Origin: Gemmatimonadaceae bacterium
GTDB taxonomy: Bacteria; Gemmatimonadota; Gemmatimonadetes; Gemmatimonadales; Gemmatimonadaceae
DNA: 64,000 nt
Assembly: GCA_020851035.1 (NCBI GenBank)
Contig: JADZDM010000025.1
Span: forward strand, 62,001 to 126,000
Direction of reading: 5' to 3'
The notes below the pieces were generated by a model, which was given only the letters and a program-made list of their open reading frames with translations, was not told the DNA's origin and made no database searches. How positions within the stretch are numbered: the stretch's first letter is position 1; each line of letters begins with the position of its first letter. This document shows, piece after piece, positions 7,747 to 16,189 of this stretch. Both the position numbers and the translations under genes were made by a program.

Positions 7747-8844
7747 CTAGGCGCCCATCACGGCCAACACCCGCCGCCCCACCTCAATGAACCCACCCCC
7801 CAGCACCCGCTCCCCCTCGTAGAGCACCACCGACTGCCCCGGCGTGATCGCACTCAACGGCGACTCCAGCGCCAGCTCGATCTCATCCCCTTCAACCCGG
7901 ATGATCTCGGCCCCCACCGGCACCGCCCGATGCCGATGCTGCACCTGCACCCGATCACCAACCACGAGCGGGGCAGCGCACATCCAGGAGACACCGCGCG
8001 CCACGAGCCCACGGCCCAGCAGGGATTCCCGCGGCCCCACCACCACCTCACGGGACTGCGGCCGGATCGCCACCACGAACATCGCCTCCCCAAACCCCCC
8101 AGGTACACCGCGCCGCTGCCCGATCGTATACCGCGCGAACCCCTGATGCTCACCCACCACGGTGCCGTCCTCCAGCACGAACGGCCCCGCCTGGAGGGAC
8201 GGCGTCTCAGAGCCCAACTCCCGCCGGATGATCTTCACATGATCCCCATCCGGCACGAAGCAGATATCCTGACTCTCCACCTTCTCCGCGATCACCTCGA
8301 GCCCCAGCCGATGCGCGACCGCCCGCGTCTCCGCCTTCGTCTGATGCCCGACTGGCAGTAACAGCCGCTGCACGACGGACCGGGCGATCCCCCACAGGAA
8401 GTACGTCTGATCCTTGGCCGGATCCAGCCCCCGACACAGCTCGCCATCAATCACGCGCGCATAGTGCCCAGTAGCGATCCAGTCGCATTCGAGAGCGTCA
8501 GCCTTCCGCACCAGATCCCGGAACTTCGTGAACGTGTTGCACCGCACACACGGAATCGGCGTCCGCCCCTGCGCATACTCATTCACGAAATCCGTAACGA
8601 CATCGCGCGAAAACGCCGACTCGAGATTCAGCACGTAGTGCGGAACCCCCAGCTGCTGACACACCCGCCGCGCATCATTCACGCTATCCAAAGAACAACA
8701 GGGCCGGTCCGGCAAGTCTTCACCATGACAGAACAGCTTCATGGTCGCGCCAATGACCTCGTACCCTTGGCTATGCAGCAGTGCCGCGGCCACAGAGCTG
8801 TCCACGCCCCCGCTCATCGCCACCAGCACCCGCTTGCCTGCCAT
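7747..8844 (-). CDS. mnmA: tRNA-specific 2-thiouridylase MnmA
   Basis: This 365-residue cytoplasmic enzyme adds sulfur to uridine 34 of Lys, Glu and Gln tRNAs, using ATP and a persulfide donor. The PP-loop MSGGVDSS (10-17) binds ATP; the two catalytic cysteine regions are visible as IPCVRCN and the later SQDICFV; GHYARV and DQTYFLWG are conserved family stretches. It lies 4 bases after a cysteine desulfurase gene, the natural source of its sulfur. It ends a long same-strand row that begins with bchG, so read-through from the photosynthesis promoter is possible, though an own promoter cannot be excluded. Its 3' end is 24 bases from IS481 copy B's target duplication. Confidence 0.96.
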   Translation of the reverse strand: MAGKRVLVAMSGGVDSSVAAALLHSQGYEVIGATMKLFCHGEDLPDRPCCSLDSVNDARRVCQQLGVPHYVLNLESAFSRDVVTDFVNEYAQGRTPIPCVRCNTFTKFRDLVRKADALECDWIATGHYARVIDGELCRGLDPAKDQTYFLWGIARSVVQRLLLPVGHQTKAETRAVAHRLGLEVIAEKVESQDICFVPDGDHVKIIRRELGSETPSLQAGPFVLEDGTVVGEHQGFARYTIGQRRGVPGGFGEAMFVVAIRPQSREVVVGPRESLLGRGLVARGVSWMCAAPLVVGDRVQVQHRHRAVPVGAEIIRVEGDEIELALESPLSAITPGQSVVLYEGERVLGGGFIEVGRRVLAVMGA

Positions 8845-8848
8845 GGGC

Positions 8849-10012
8849 TTACGCCGCGCCAGCCAGGCGACGCGCCTTCTCGACCATCGCCGGGAACACC
8901 TCGCTCACCCGCGCAATGTCAGCGTCCGTGGTGAGCATGCCCACGCTCAAACGCACTGCCGCCCCGGCCAGGCTGCGCGACACACCCATCGCGCTCAGCA
9001 CATGACTCGGCGACACACTCCCGCTCTGGCACGCCGACCCACCGCTTGCCGCAATGCCCGCCAGGTCCAGCGCCATCAGCAGGCTCTCACTGTCCGTCCC
9101 AGGCACACTGATGCTGAGAATGTGCGGCGCACGCTGCGTGGCGTTCACACCATGCACGACCGCATCCGGCACCCGCGCCAGGATCGCCCCCTGCAGCGCA
9201 TCACGCATCGCCCCCAGCCGCGCACACTCCGCCTCACGCTCCGCCAGCTGCATCTCGGCAGCGACGGCGAGGGCAACAGCGAACGCCACGTTCTCCGTCC
9301 CAGGCCGACGCCCGCGATCCTGCGAGCCACCATGGAACAACGGCGCAAACGGCGTCCCCCGACGGATGTAGATCGCCCCGATGCCCTTGGGCGCCCCGAT
9401 CTTGTGCCCGCTCAACGACAGCAGATCCACCGGCAGGGAAGTCACGTCGATCGGCAGCTTCCCGAACGCCTGCACCGCATCGGTGTGCATCAACGCACCA
9501 ACGGCCCGCGCCCGCGCACCGATCGCCGGCACGTCCTGCACCACGCCGGTTTCGTTGTTGATCCACATCACGCTGCACACCGCCACCGCATCGTCCAGCA
9601 TCGCATCCAGCGACGCCTGCGGAATCTCGCCCTGCGCGTTCACCGGCAGGATGCGCTCCTCGCCCCCCTCGCGCGCCACCTGGTGCACCACCTCCAGCAC
9701 CGCCTTGTGCTCGGTGGGCGTGGTGACCACCGCGTTCCGCCCCTGTGCGCGCCGCATGTGCCACGGACCGAGGATCGCGAGGTTGTCGCCCTCGGTGCCG
9801 CCGCTGGTGAAGACGATCTCGTCCGGCTGCGCCCTGAGGCACGCGGCGACCCGCGACCGCGCCTCGTCCAGCGCCGTGCGCGCATCACGCCCCCAGCGGT
9901 GCACACTCGACGGGTTGCCGAAGCGGGCGCCGAAGAACGGCGTCATCGCCTCCAGCACCTCCGCGCGGACGGGAGTGGTGGCGGCGTGGTCGAGGTAGAT
10001 GTGCGGGGCCAT
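8849..10012 (-). CDS. iscS: Cysteine desulfurase, IscS/NifS type
   Basis: A PLP enzyme of 387 residues that takes sulfur from cysteine as an enzyme-bound persulfide for thiolation and Fe-S assembly. It starts MAPHIYLDHAATTP (family opening YLDHAATTP); SGGTEGDNLAI and SGHKIGAPKG (PLP lysine) follow, and the mobile catalytic-cysteine loop reads GGSACQSGS. The ATG at 10012 was chosen because upstream codons in the same frame precede the family's N-terminus. The neighbour mnmA (4 bases away) indicates a role in tRNA thiolation; abundant Fe-S proteins in the cluster (BchL, N, B, X, Y, Z) would be further customers, by inference. Confidence 0.93.
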   Translation of the reverse strand: MAPHIYLDHAATTPVRAEVLEAMTPFFGARFGNPSSVHRWGRDARTALDEARSRVAACLRAQPDEIVFTSGGTEGDNLAILGPWHMRRAQGRNAVVTTPTEHKAVLEVVHQVAREGGEERILPVNAQGEIPQASLDAMLDDAVAVCSVMWINNETGVVQDVPAIGARARAVGALMHTDAVQAFGKLPIDVTSLPVDLLSLSGHKIGAPKGIGAIYIRRGTPFAPLFHGGSQDRGRRPGTENVAFAVALAVAAEMQLAEREAECARLGAMRDALQGAILARVPDAVVHGVNATQRAPHILSISVPGTDSESLLMALDLAGIAASGGSACQSGSVSPSHVLSAMGVSRSLAGAAVRLSVGMLTTDADIARVSEVFPAMVEKARRLAGAA

Positions 10013-10046
10013 GGCTGAGAAGATACGGGTGCCGGGCCCGGTTGTC

Positions 10047-10685
10047 CTACCGTGCTGCTTCCAGCACGGCCCTGACCGGCGCCGCATCCGCACCGGCCAC
10101 GAGCACGGGATACGCCGTCAGGTGGTACAGCCCGGTCTCCACCCCATCCAGGTGCAGGTTCTCCAGCAGGTACGCCCCGCTGGTGAAGAGCCTGACATGG
10201 GTCACGAGCTCCTTCGCCTCCCGGCTGTCCACGCTCGGCGCGTCCACGCCCAGCAGCTTCAGCCCGCCGTGCAGCAGCCAGCCGGTGGCCTCCGGCGTCA
10301 GCACGGGCCAGTCGGCCGGGAAGGTGCCGCCGGCCACCGTGCGTCCGGTGCGGAGCAGCAGCCGCACGGGCATCGGCAGCCCCTCCAGCGCGGCCTCCAG
10401 CCACGCCACGGTCAGGGTGGGCCCCTCACCTGCGTCCTGGGCGTCCAGCACGATGGCGGGGCCGCTGAAGGCCTCCAGCGGCAGGCTCTCGCTGGCCGGC
10501 GCACCCTGCAGCACGTGCAGCGGCGCATCGGCGTGCGTGCCGACGTGCAGGCTGGTGGTCACCACCCCCACGTTCACGCTCGCCCCCGTCGCCATCTCCC
10601 ACGACCAGCCACACGAGAACGGCGTGTCGCCCGGCCACTCCGGGGTGGCTGCGCCCATGGGGATGCTGATGTCGCGCCGAGTCAC
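10047..10685 (-). CDS. kynB: Kynurenine formamidase KynB
   Basis: A 212-residue metal-dependent amidohydrolase (cyclase family) that converts N-formylkynurenine to kynurenine. ISIPMGAATPEWPGDTPF at the N-terminus, the metal-ligand motif HVGTHADAPLH and the later VTHVRLF and GLYHLTAYP stretches fit the family. The GTG start at 10685 overlaps the stop of kynA (GTGA) and gives the usual length of about 210 residues; the same frame continues upstream but encodes nonsense against the kynA gene. It performs the step after KynA. Confidence 0.9.
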   Translation of the reverse strand: MTRRDISIPMGAATPEWPGDTPFSCGWSWEMATGASVNVGVVTTSLHVGTHADAPLHVLQGAPASESLPLEAFSGPAIVLDAQDAGEGPTLTVAWLEAALEGLPMPVRLLLRTGRTVAGGTFPADWPVLTPEATGWLLHGGLKLLGVDAPSVDSREAKELVTHVRLFTSGAYLLENLHLDGVETGLYHLTAYPVLVAGADAAPVRAVLEAAR

Positions 10686-11413
10686 CGCTGGGCGCCGTAG
10701 AACTTCGCCCGCACGGCCCAGAGGGCGGGGAAGAAGCGGTTCGACAGCGTGCGGTTCAGGTACTTGGCGCCGAGGGTGCCGCCGGTGCCGCCCGTCTGCG
10801 GGCCGATGATCCGCTCCACCAGCTGCACGTGCAGGAACCGCCACTGCGCGAATTGCTGCTCGTACGCCAGCAGCCCCTCGGCCAGCTGGGCGAGGGCGCC
10901 GTGTTCGTGCTCGGTGTAGACCTGCTCCAGCGTCAGGTCGGCCCGGGCCACCAGCGCCAGGAACTGGTCCTGCATCAGCGGCGCATCCAGTGCCTTCTGC
11001 ACCAGCGCCGGCGGTTCGCCATGCTCGCGGATCACCTGCAGGAAGTGCTCGTCGCGCAGCCCGCTGCGGGCCTCGATGGCGCGGAACTGGTCACTCTGAG
11101 AGCCGCTGGACTGGCCGAGGTACCCACGGAACTGCGCGAAGCGCTGCGGCGGGAGCGTGTCGAGGGCGGCCAGCTGCTGGCTGACGATGGTCACCAGCAC
11201 GTTGATGCGGGTGATGCTCGACACCGCGCGCGGCGCGTCGTTCGCATCCATCGCCTCCGACAGCGTGTCCATCTCGTGCAGCAGCACCTTGAACCAGAGC
11301 TCACTGGCCTGGTGCACGATGATGAACAGCAGCTCGTCGGGGTGCTCGGGCTTGGACTGGATCGTCTGCAGCTTCAGCAGCTCGGGCAGGGCAAGGTAGG
11401 TGCCGTAGTCCAC
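10682..11413 (-). CDS. kynA: Tryptophan 2,3-dioxygenase KynA
   Basis: This haem enzyme opens the indole ring of tryptophan with O2 to give N-formylkynurenine. At 243 residues it is slightly short for the family. It starts at GTG 11413 with DYGTYLALPELLKLQ, followed by the family signature IIVHQASELWFKVLLHEM and, near the C-terminus, WRFLHVQLVERIIG and GTGGTLGAKYL. It overlaps kynB by 4 bases. No kynureninase or kynurenine hydroxylase is present in the window, so what follows kynurenine is unknown. Its place directly behind hemF and bshB1 may simply be operon append, or it may reflect haem dependence. Confidence 0.92.
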   Translation of the reverse strand: MDYGTYLALPELLKLQTIQSKPEHPDELLFIIVHQASELWFKVLLHEMDTLSEAMDANDAPRAVSSITRINVLVTIVSQQLAALDTLPPQRFAQFRGYLGQSSGSQSDQFRAIEARSGLRDEHFLQVIREHGEPPALVQKALDAPLMQDQFLALVARADLTLEQVYTEHEHGALAQLAEGLLAYEQQFAQWRFLHVQLVERIIGPQTGGTGGTLGAKYLNRTLSNRFFPALWAVRAKFYGAQR

Positions 11414-11423
11414 GGGTCGATCC

Positions 11424-12161
11424 TCAGAAGGTGGAGACGTCCAGCGACGCGATGTCGCTGACGCGGAGTGTCTCGGTGGTGTGGAACGGCTCGCCGTAGC
11501 GCGCGCGGATCAGCGTGCCGTAGTGCGCCGCCTGGTGGCGGATGATGTCGGGCAGGGGCTCGCCATTGGGATACACCTCACCCGCCTGCGTCAGCCCGTC
11601 GAACTGCGACGCGTAGCACGCAATGGCCTCGAGCTTCTTCTCGAAGACTTCCGAGATGTCCACCACGAAGCTCGGTGCGATGGCATCCTCGCGGAACGAC
11701 ATCGCATGCACGACCTTCCGCGGCCGGAACGGCGGCAGCTCCTGCACCAGGTTCTTCAGGCCGGCCAGGAAGCAGGCGTCACGCACCAGCTGCGCGGCCG
11801 CGATGTGATCGGGGTGCCGACCCTGCCGCGCATGGGTGATCACGATCGTGGGCCGCAGCCGGCGGATGGCGCGGATCACGACCTCACGCGCCTCGATGCT
11901 GTTGACGAGGTGCGCATCGGGGAGGTACAGGTTCTCGCGCACCGTCACGCCGAGGATCGCCGCCGCCCGCTGCGCCTCGGCGGCCCGGATCCCGACCGTG
12001 CCGCGGCTGCCGGTCTCGCCGGCGGTGAGGTCCACGACGCCCGTGCGACGGCCGTGGGCGGCGGCGGCCAGCAGGGTGCCGCCGCAGGTCAGTTCGACGT
12101 CGTCCGGGTGCGCCATGATGGCGAGGACGTCCAGCGGGTCCGTCATGGGTGGTGCCGTCAT
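11424..12161 (-). CDS. bshB1: Bacillithiol biosynthesis deacetylase BshB1
   Basis: A LmbE/PIG-L type zinc deacetylase of 245 residues that removes the acetyl group from GlcNAc-malate in bacillithiol synthesis. The metal motif AHPDDVE lies near residue 19, followed by VDLTAGETGSRGT and THARQGRHPDHI, all diagnostic of BshB1. Two ATGs are possible (12161 and 12146); neither has a strong ribosome-binding site, and the shorter form begins MTDPLDVLAIMAHPDD. It indicates that the cell uses bacillithiol as its low-molecular-weight thiol. The other bsh genes are not in the window. Confidence 0.9.
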   Translation of the reverse strand: MTAPPMTDPLDVLAIMAHPDDVELTCGGTLLAAAAHGRRTGVVDLTAGETGSRGTVGIRAAEAQRAAAILGVTVRENLYLPDAHLVNSIEAREVVIRAIRRLRPTIVITHARQGRHPDHIAAAQLVRDACFLAGLKNLVQELPPFRPRKVVHAMSFREDAIAPSFVVDISEVFEKKLEAIACYASQFDGLTQAGEVYPNGEPLPDIIRHQAAHYGTLIRARYGEPFHTTETLRVSDIASLDVSTF

Positions 12162-12224
12162 GGCGCAAACCTAACGCGCGCCACCGGCGCCGGCCGTCAG
12201 GCGTCCTGCGTCAGTCGGCCGGCG

Positions 12225-13217
12225 TCAGTCCGCCAGCCAGTCCCGCGGGGCCAGCATCGCCACCAGCTCCGCCTCGAAGCTGCCGTCCGGCCAGGTGGGG
12301 GCGTAGGGCCATGCCGCCAGCGGGGGCATGCTCATGAGCACGCTCTCGATTCGCGCGGCGGTGTGCAGCCCGAAGTGCGTGCCGCGGTCGTGCACGAGGT
12401 TGAACTCCACGTACCGCCCGCGGCGCACGAGCTGGAACGCACGCTCACGCTCCCCGTACGGCAGGTCGCGGCGCCGCTCCACGATCGGCGCATACGCCTC
12501 CTCGAGGCTGCGCCCGATGGCATCCACGAACGCCATCGTCGTCCCGGCATCCATCCCGCTCTCGTCCTCGCCGGGACGGATGTGATCGAAGAACACGCCG
12601 CCGCACCCGCGCGCCTCGTTCTCGCGGTGCGTGTTGCGGAAGTACTCGTCGCACCAGGGCTTGAAGCGCGCGTACAGCGACGGGTGGAAGGTCCCGCAGA
12701 TGTCGGCCAGCGCACGATGGAAGTGCCGCACGTCCTCGGCGCACGGATACATCGGCGTGATGTCCGTGCCGCCACCGTACCAGGCGTCGCGGAGGTTGCC
12801 CTCGTCGTCGCTCAGCTCGAAGTAGCGCACGTTGAGGTGCACCGTGGGGATCATCGGGCTGCGCGGGTGGAACACCAGGCTCACGCCGGTCGCGAAGAAC
12901 TGCGACTCGCCATCCGACACGCCGCGCCCCCCGAGCTTCGCCGCGGCGGCGGCCGGCAGGCGGCCATACACCACGCTGCGGTTCACGCCGCCCTTCTCGA
13001 ACGTGTTGCCGTCGATCAGCACGCGCGAATGGCCGCCTCCACCCTCGGCGCGCTCCCAGGTGTCCTCGCGGAACGCCACGCCCCGATCCAGCCGCGTGAA
13101 CATCGCCGTGATCTCGTCGTGCACCTCCGCGATCCAGGCGATGGCGCGGGCACGCCGCGCGTCGCCTGGTCCCGTGTCGTGTGTCGAGACGGGGGACGGG
13201 GACGCCGACGTGCTCAT
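12225..13217 (-). CDS. hemF: Oxygen-dependent coproporphyrinogen III oxidase HemF
   Basis: A 330-residue cytoplasmic enzyme that oxidatively decarboxylates coproporphyrinogen III to protoporphyrinogen IX with O2. Family stretches include EKGGVNRSVVYG, LVFHPRSPMIPTVHLNVR, WYGGGTDITPMYP and GRYVEFNLVHDRGTHFG. The ATG at 13217 overlaps the hemE stop (ATGA); the frame is open far upstream but only as a shadow of hemE. It uses oxygen, as does AcsF, fitting pigment synthesis under aerobic or micro-oxic conditions. No hemN is seen in this window. Confidence 0.95.
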   Translation of the reverse strand: MSTSASPSPVSTHDTGPGDARRARAIAWIAEVHDEITAMFTRLDRGVAFREDTWERAEGGGGHSRVLIDGNTFEKGGVNRSVVYGRLPAAAAAKLGGRGVSDGESQFFATGVSLVFHPRSPMIPTVHLNVRYFELSDDEGNLRDAWYGGGTDITPMYPCAEDVRHFHRALADICGTFHPSLYARFKPWCDEYFRNTHRENEARGCGGVFFDHIRPGEDESGMDAGTTMAFVDAIGRSLEEAYAPIVERRRDLPYGERERAFQLVRRGRYVEFNLVHDRGTHFGLHTAARIESVLMSMPPLAAWPYAPTWPDGSFEAELVAMLAPRDWLAD

Positions 13218-14356
13218 GACGCGAGGCGCTCCTTCGGGCGGAGGTGCGGCACCGAGGCCTGCGGGGCGCGCCACTCGCGCACCGTGTCGATGAACGCCTT
13301 GGCGTGGGCCACCGGGATGTCGGGCAGGATGCCGTGGCCGAGGTTCGCGATGTGGCCGCGGCCCCCGAACTCCTCCAGCATGCGCAGCGTGCGGGCGCGG
13401 ATGGTGCTCGGCGGTGCGTACAGCAGGCAGGGATCCAGGTTGCCCTGCAGCGCCACCGGGAGATGCTCCATGCGCTTGCGCGCCTCGGCGGCACCCACCT
13501 GCCAGTCCACCCCGATCACGTCCGCCATCGTGGCCTGCGCCAGCTCCTCCATGGCCCAGCCGGCGCCGGGCGCGAACACGATCAGCGGCACACCGGCGGT
13601 GCGGGCGATCGAGGCGACGCGTGCGAGGTAGGGCAGGGCGAACTGCCGGAACTCGTGCGGGGCCAGGGCACCGGCCCAGCTCTCGAAGATCTGCAGCGCC
13701 TGCGCCCCCGCAGCCGCCTGCGCCACGAGGAAGTTGCCGACCGCGGTCGCCAGCTTGTTGAGCAGCGCATGGGCGTCCTGCGGTGCCTCGTACAACATCC
13801 GCTTGGCGACGGCGAACTGCTTGGTGCCCTTGCCCTCGACCATGTAGGCGGCCAGCGTCCACGGCCCGCCGGCAAAGCCGATCAGCGGCACGCGTCCGTC
13901 CAGCTCACGCCGCGTCATCCGCACCGCGTCGAGCATGTACCCCAGGCCTTCCTCCGGCATCACCGGCTTCAGGCGCGCGATGGCGTCACCATTGCGCAGC
14001 GGCGAGGAGAACACCGGCCCCACGCCCTCGTCCACCGTGAGGTCCATGCCCATCGCCTGCGGCACCACGAGGATGTCGCTGAAGATGATCGCGGCATCCA
14101 CGCCCATGATGTCCACCGGCTGCAGCGTGACCTCGGTGGCCAGCTCCGGCGTGCGGCACATCTCGAGGAAGCCTCCCGACTTGGCGCGCACGGCGCGGTA
14201 CTCGGGGAGGTAGCGTCCGGCCTGGCGCATCATCCACACCGGCGGCCGCTCGACGATCTCGCGGCGGCAGGCGCGGAGGAACAGGTCGCTGCGGCGCGGG
14301 GTGACGCCGGCGGCGGGTGCCTCGGGCGTGGTGGCGGGGGTCGCTTTGGTCGGCAT
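13214..14356 (-). CDS. hemE: Uroporphyrinogen decarboxylase HemE
   Basis: This 380-residue cytoplasmic enzyme decarboxylates the four acetate side chains of uroporphyrinogen III to give coproporphyrinogen III. The active-site signature WMMRQAGRYLPEYR (about 41-54) and GFAGGPWTLAAYMVEGKG are visible. There is a short Thr/Pro/Ala-rich N-terminal extension (about 20 residues) before the family core. It lies between hemA (8-base gap) and hemF (4-base overlap), so the three tetrapyrrole genes form one translational unit behind bchP and tspO. Confidence 0.96.
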   Translation of the reverse strand: MPTKATPATTPEAPAAGVTPRRSDLFLRACRREIVERPPVWMMRQAGRYLPEYRAVRAKSGGFLEMCRTPELATEVTLQPVDIMGVDAAIIFSDILVVPQAMGMDLTVDEGVGPVFSSPLRNGDAIARLKPVMPEEGLGYMLDAVRMTRRELDGRVPLIGFAGGPWTLAAYMVEGKGTKQFAVAKRMLYEAPQDAHALLNKLATAVGNFLVAQAAAGAQALQIFESWAGALAPHEFRQFALPYLARVASIARTAGVPLIVFAPGAGWAMEELAQATMADVIGVDWQVGAAEARKRMEHLPVALQGNLDPCLLYAPPSTIRARTLRMLEEFGGRGHIANLGHGILPDIPVAHAKAFIDTVREWRAPQASVPHLRPKERLAS

Positions 14357-14364
14357 CGGCCTGG

Positions 14365-15696
14365 TCAGGAATTCGGTGGAACGAGCGCCGAGGCGCCGTC
14401 GTGCGCCATCGGCATGGAGGAGAGGTCGGTGGGCATGCCGCGCCGCGGGCTGTTGGCGAAGAGCTGGTCCAGGTGCACGGCCAGGTCGTCGACGTTCTCG
14501 CCGCGGGCGATGGCGTCGCTGAAGACGTTCATCGGGCGTGCGAGCAGCTTCGCGACGATGCGCTCGGCGGTGCGCTCGGCCACGTTGTCGCCGGCCACGA
14601 AGGCCACTTCGCGGCGGCAGAGGTCCACGAGGGCATCGTGCAGCGAGCGGATCGCGAGGCGGGCCGCGCCGGTGGCCAGCCAGTGCCGCAGCCAGCGCAT
14701 CTCGTGATCGACGATGCGCTCGGCGTCCGGCATGGCCGAGACGCGGGCGGCTTCCGCGGCCACGATCGGGCGGTGCAGCGAGTCCAGGTCCACCAGCGTC
14801 ACGCCCGGGATGTCGCCGGCGCGCGGGTCCACGTTGCGCGGCATCGCGAGGTCCAGCAGCAGCACCGGTGCGTGGTCGTAGCCCACGGTGCGGCGTGCCA
14901 CCTCGAGCTGCTCGGCCACCAGCGTGTGCGTGGCGGCCCCGGTGGCCACGATCACCACGTCGGCGAAGGCGGCCTCGAGGTGCAGCGTCTCGATCGGCGC
15001 CACGCGGCCGCGCAGGCTCTCGGCCAGCTCCTGTGCGCGCTCGATGGTGCGGTTCATCAGCACGATGTCCACCGCCCCCAGCTTGGCGAGCTGGCGGGCG
15101 GCGCGGGTGCCGGTCTTGCCGCAGCCGATCACCAGGCAGCGCGCATGCTGCAGGGAGCCGAAGCGCTGCAGCGCCACCGAGGCCGCCTCGGCGCCGATGG
15201 AGTTGCGGCCGGTGGAGAGGTCGGTGTCCGACTGCACGCGGCGCCCCGTGCGCAGTGCGATCTCGAACAGGCGGTGCAGCATCGGCCCGACCGTGTTCAT
15301 CTCGCAGGCGGTGCGGTAACTCGAGCGCACCTGGCCGAGGATCTGTCCGTCGCCGAGAATCTGGCTCTCGAGGCCGGCGGCCAGTCGCAGCAGGTGGCGA
15401 CCCACCTCGTCGCCGATGCGGATGTTCAGGGACTTGAGCAGCGCGTGTCGCTCCTCGAGGTCCGGCATCCAGACGGCGGTCAGGTGCTCCACCGCTGTCT
15501 CGAGGGCCATCTGGCCGCTGCTCTCGGTCCAGACGTACAACTCGGTCCGGTTGCAGGTCGAGACGAGCGCCAGCTCGCTCACCCCGCCGCCAAGGAGTGC
15601 GCCGTACATCTCGCCGAGCCGCTGCTCGGCGACATGGAAGCGCTCACGGGTCGCGACATCTGCGGTGCGATAATCGACCGCCAGGCAGATCAGCAT
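14365..15696 (-). CDS. hemA: Glutamyl-tRNA reductase HemA
   Basis: The first committed enzyme of the C5 tetrapyrrole pathway: it reduces glutamyl-tRNA to glutamate-1-semialdehyde with NADPH. The 443-residue protein has the catalytic cysteine motif STCNRTELY (about 46-54), the LESQILGDGQILGQV stretch, the nucleotide-binding VIGCGKTGTRAARQLAKLG and a C-terminal dimerisation region. Use of the C5 route (rather than ALA synthase) differs from the alphaproteobacterial phototrophs whose bch genes look similar. It starts 4 bases after the tspO stop, so pigment-gene expression and precursor supply are coupled. Confidence 0.95.
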   Translation of the reverse strand: MLICLAVDYRTADVATRERFHVAEQRLGEMYGALLGGGVSELALVSTCNRTELYVWTESSGQMALETAVEHLTAVWMPDLEERHALLKSLNIRIGDEVGRHLLRLAAGLESQILGDGQILGQVRSSYRTACEMNTVGPMLHRLFEIALRTGRRVQSDTDLSTGRNSIGAEAASVALQRFGSLQHARCLVIGCGKTGTRAARQLAKLGAVDIVLMNRTIERAQELAESLRGRVAPIETLHLEAAFADVVIVATGAATHTLVAEQLEVARRTVGYDHAPVLLLDLAMPRNVDPRAGDIPGVTLVDLDSLHRPIVAAEAARVSAMPDAERIVDHEMRWLRHWLATGAARLAIRSLHDALVDLCRREVAFVAGDNVAERTAERIVAKLLARPMNVFSDAIARGENVDDLAVHLDQLFANSPRRGMPTDLSSMPMAHDGASALVPPNS

Positions 15697-15700
15697 GCGT

Positions 15701-16189
15701 TCACCGATTTCCGAAGGGAGCGTTGCGTCGTACGATCGCGAAGTTCAGCACGGTGGCGAACAGCACCCAGCACAGGTACGGCACGAGGGCCCAGGCCGCC
15801 CGCCGGTCGAGCGGGGCGACCGTCCACGCCATCAGCACGATGCTGCCGAAGAACGGGAAGACCTCGATCAGGGCCAGATCCGGCCGGCGTCGGCCGAAGA
15901 ACAGGAAGCTCCACAGCGTGTTCAGCCCGCCGTTGAGTGCGAACACCCCGAACAGCCGGGCCTTCGCACCACTCGACGGGAGTTGTTCCCACGACACCAC
16001 GAACGCGAACGCCATCAGCAGGAAGATCGTCGTCCACGCCGGGCCGAAGAGCCAGTCCGGCGGCTGCCATGATGGCTTCCGCAGCCCGTAGTACCACGGG
16101 CCGAGCTGCGTCACGAGGGCTCCCCCCGCGGCGGTCACCACCAGACCCCCCGCGGCGAGCGCAATCGCCGTGACCGAATACCCGAGCAT
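15701..16189 (-). CDS. tspO: TspO/MBR family membrane protein
   Basis: A 162-residue protein with five predicted membrane helices, related to the mitochondrial benzodiazepine receptor and bacterial tryptophan-rich sensory protein. GPWYYGLRKPSWQPPDWLFGP is the hallmark loop, and ALNGGLNTLWSFLFFGRRRP is the later conserved region. In Rhodobacter sphaeroides TspO transports or senses porphyrin intermediates and modulates photosynthesis gene expression in response to oxygen; a similar role is inferred from its place between bchP and hemA. The ATG at 16189 overlaps the bchP stop by one base; the longer open frame upstream is a shadow. Confidence 0.92.
   Translation of the reverse strand: MLGYSVTAIALAAGGLVVTAAGGALVTQLGPWYYGLRKPSWQPPDWLFGPAWTTIFLLMAFAFVVSWEQLPSSGAKARLFGVFALNGGLNTLWSFLFFGRRRPDLALIEVFPFFGSIVLMAWTVAPLDRRAAWALVPYLCWVLFATVLNFAIVRRNAPFGNR

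Noticed and set aside
11481-13631. Long + strand open frame of 716 codons
   Set aside because: It is a GC-rich shadow of bshB1 and hemF/hemE on the other strand; the translation is Arg/His/Ala-rich with no motif.
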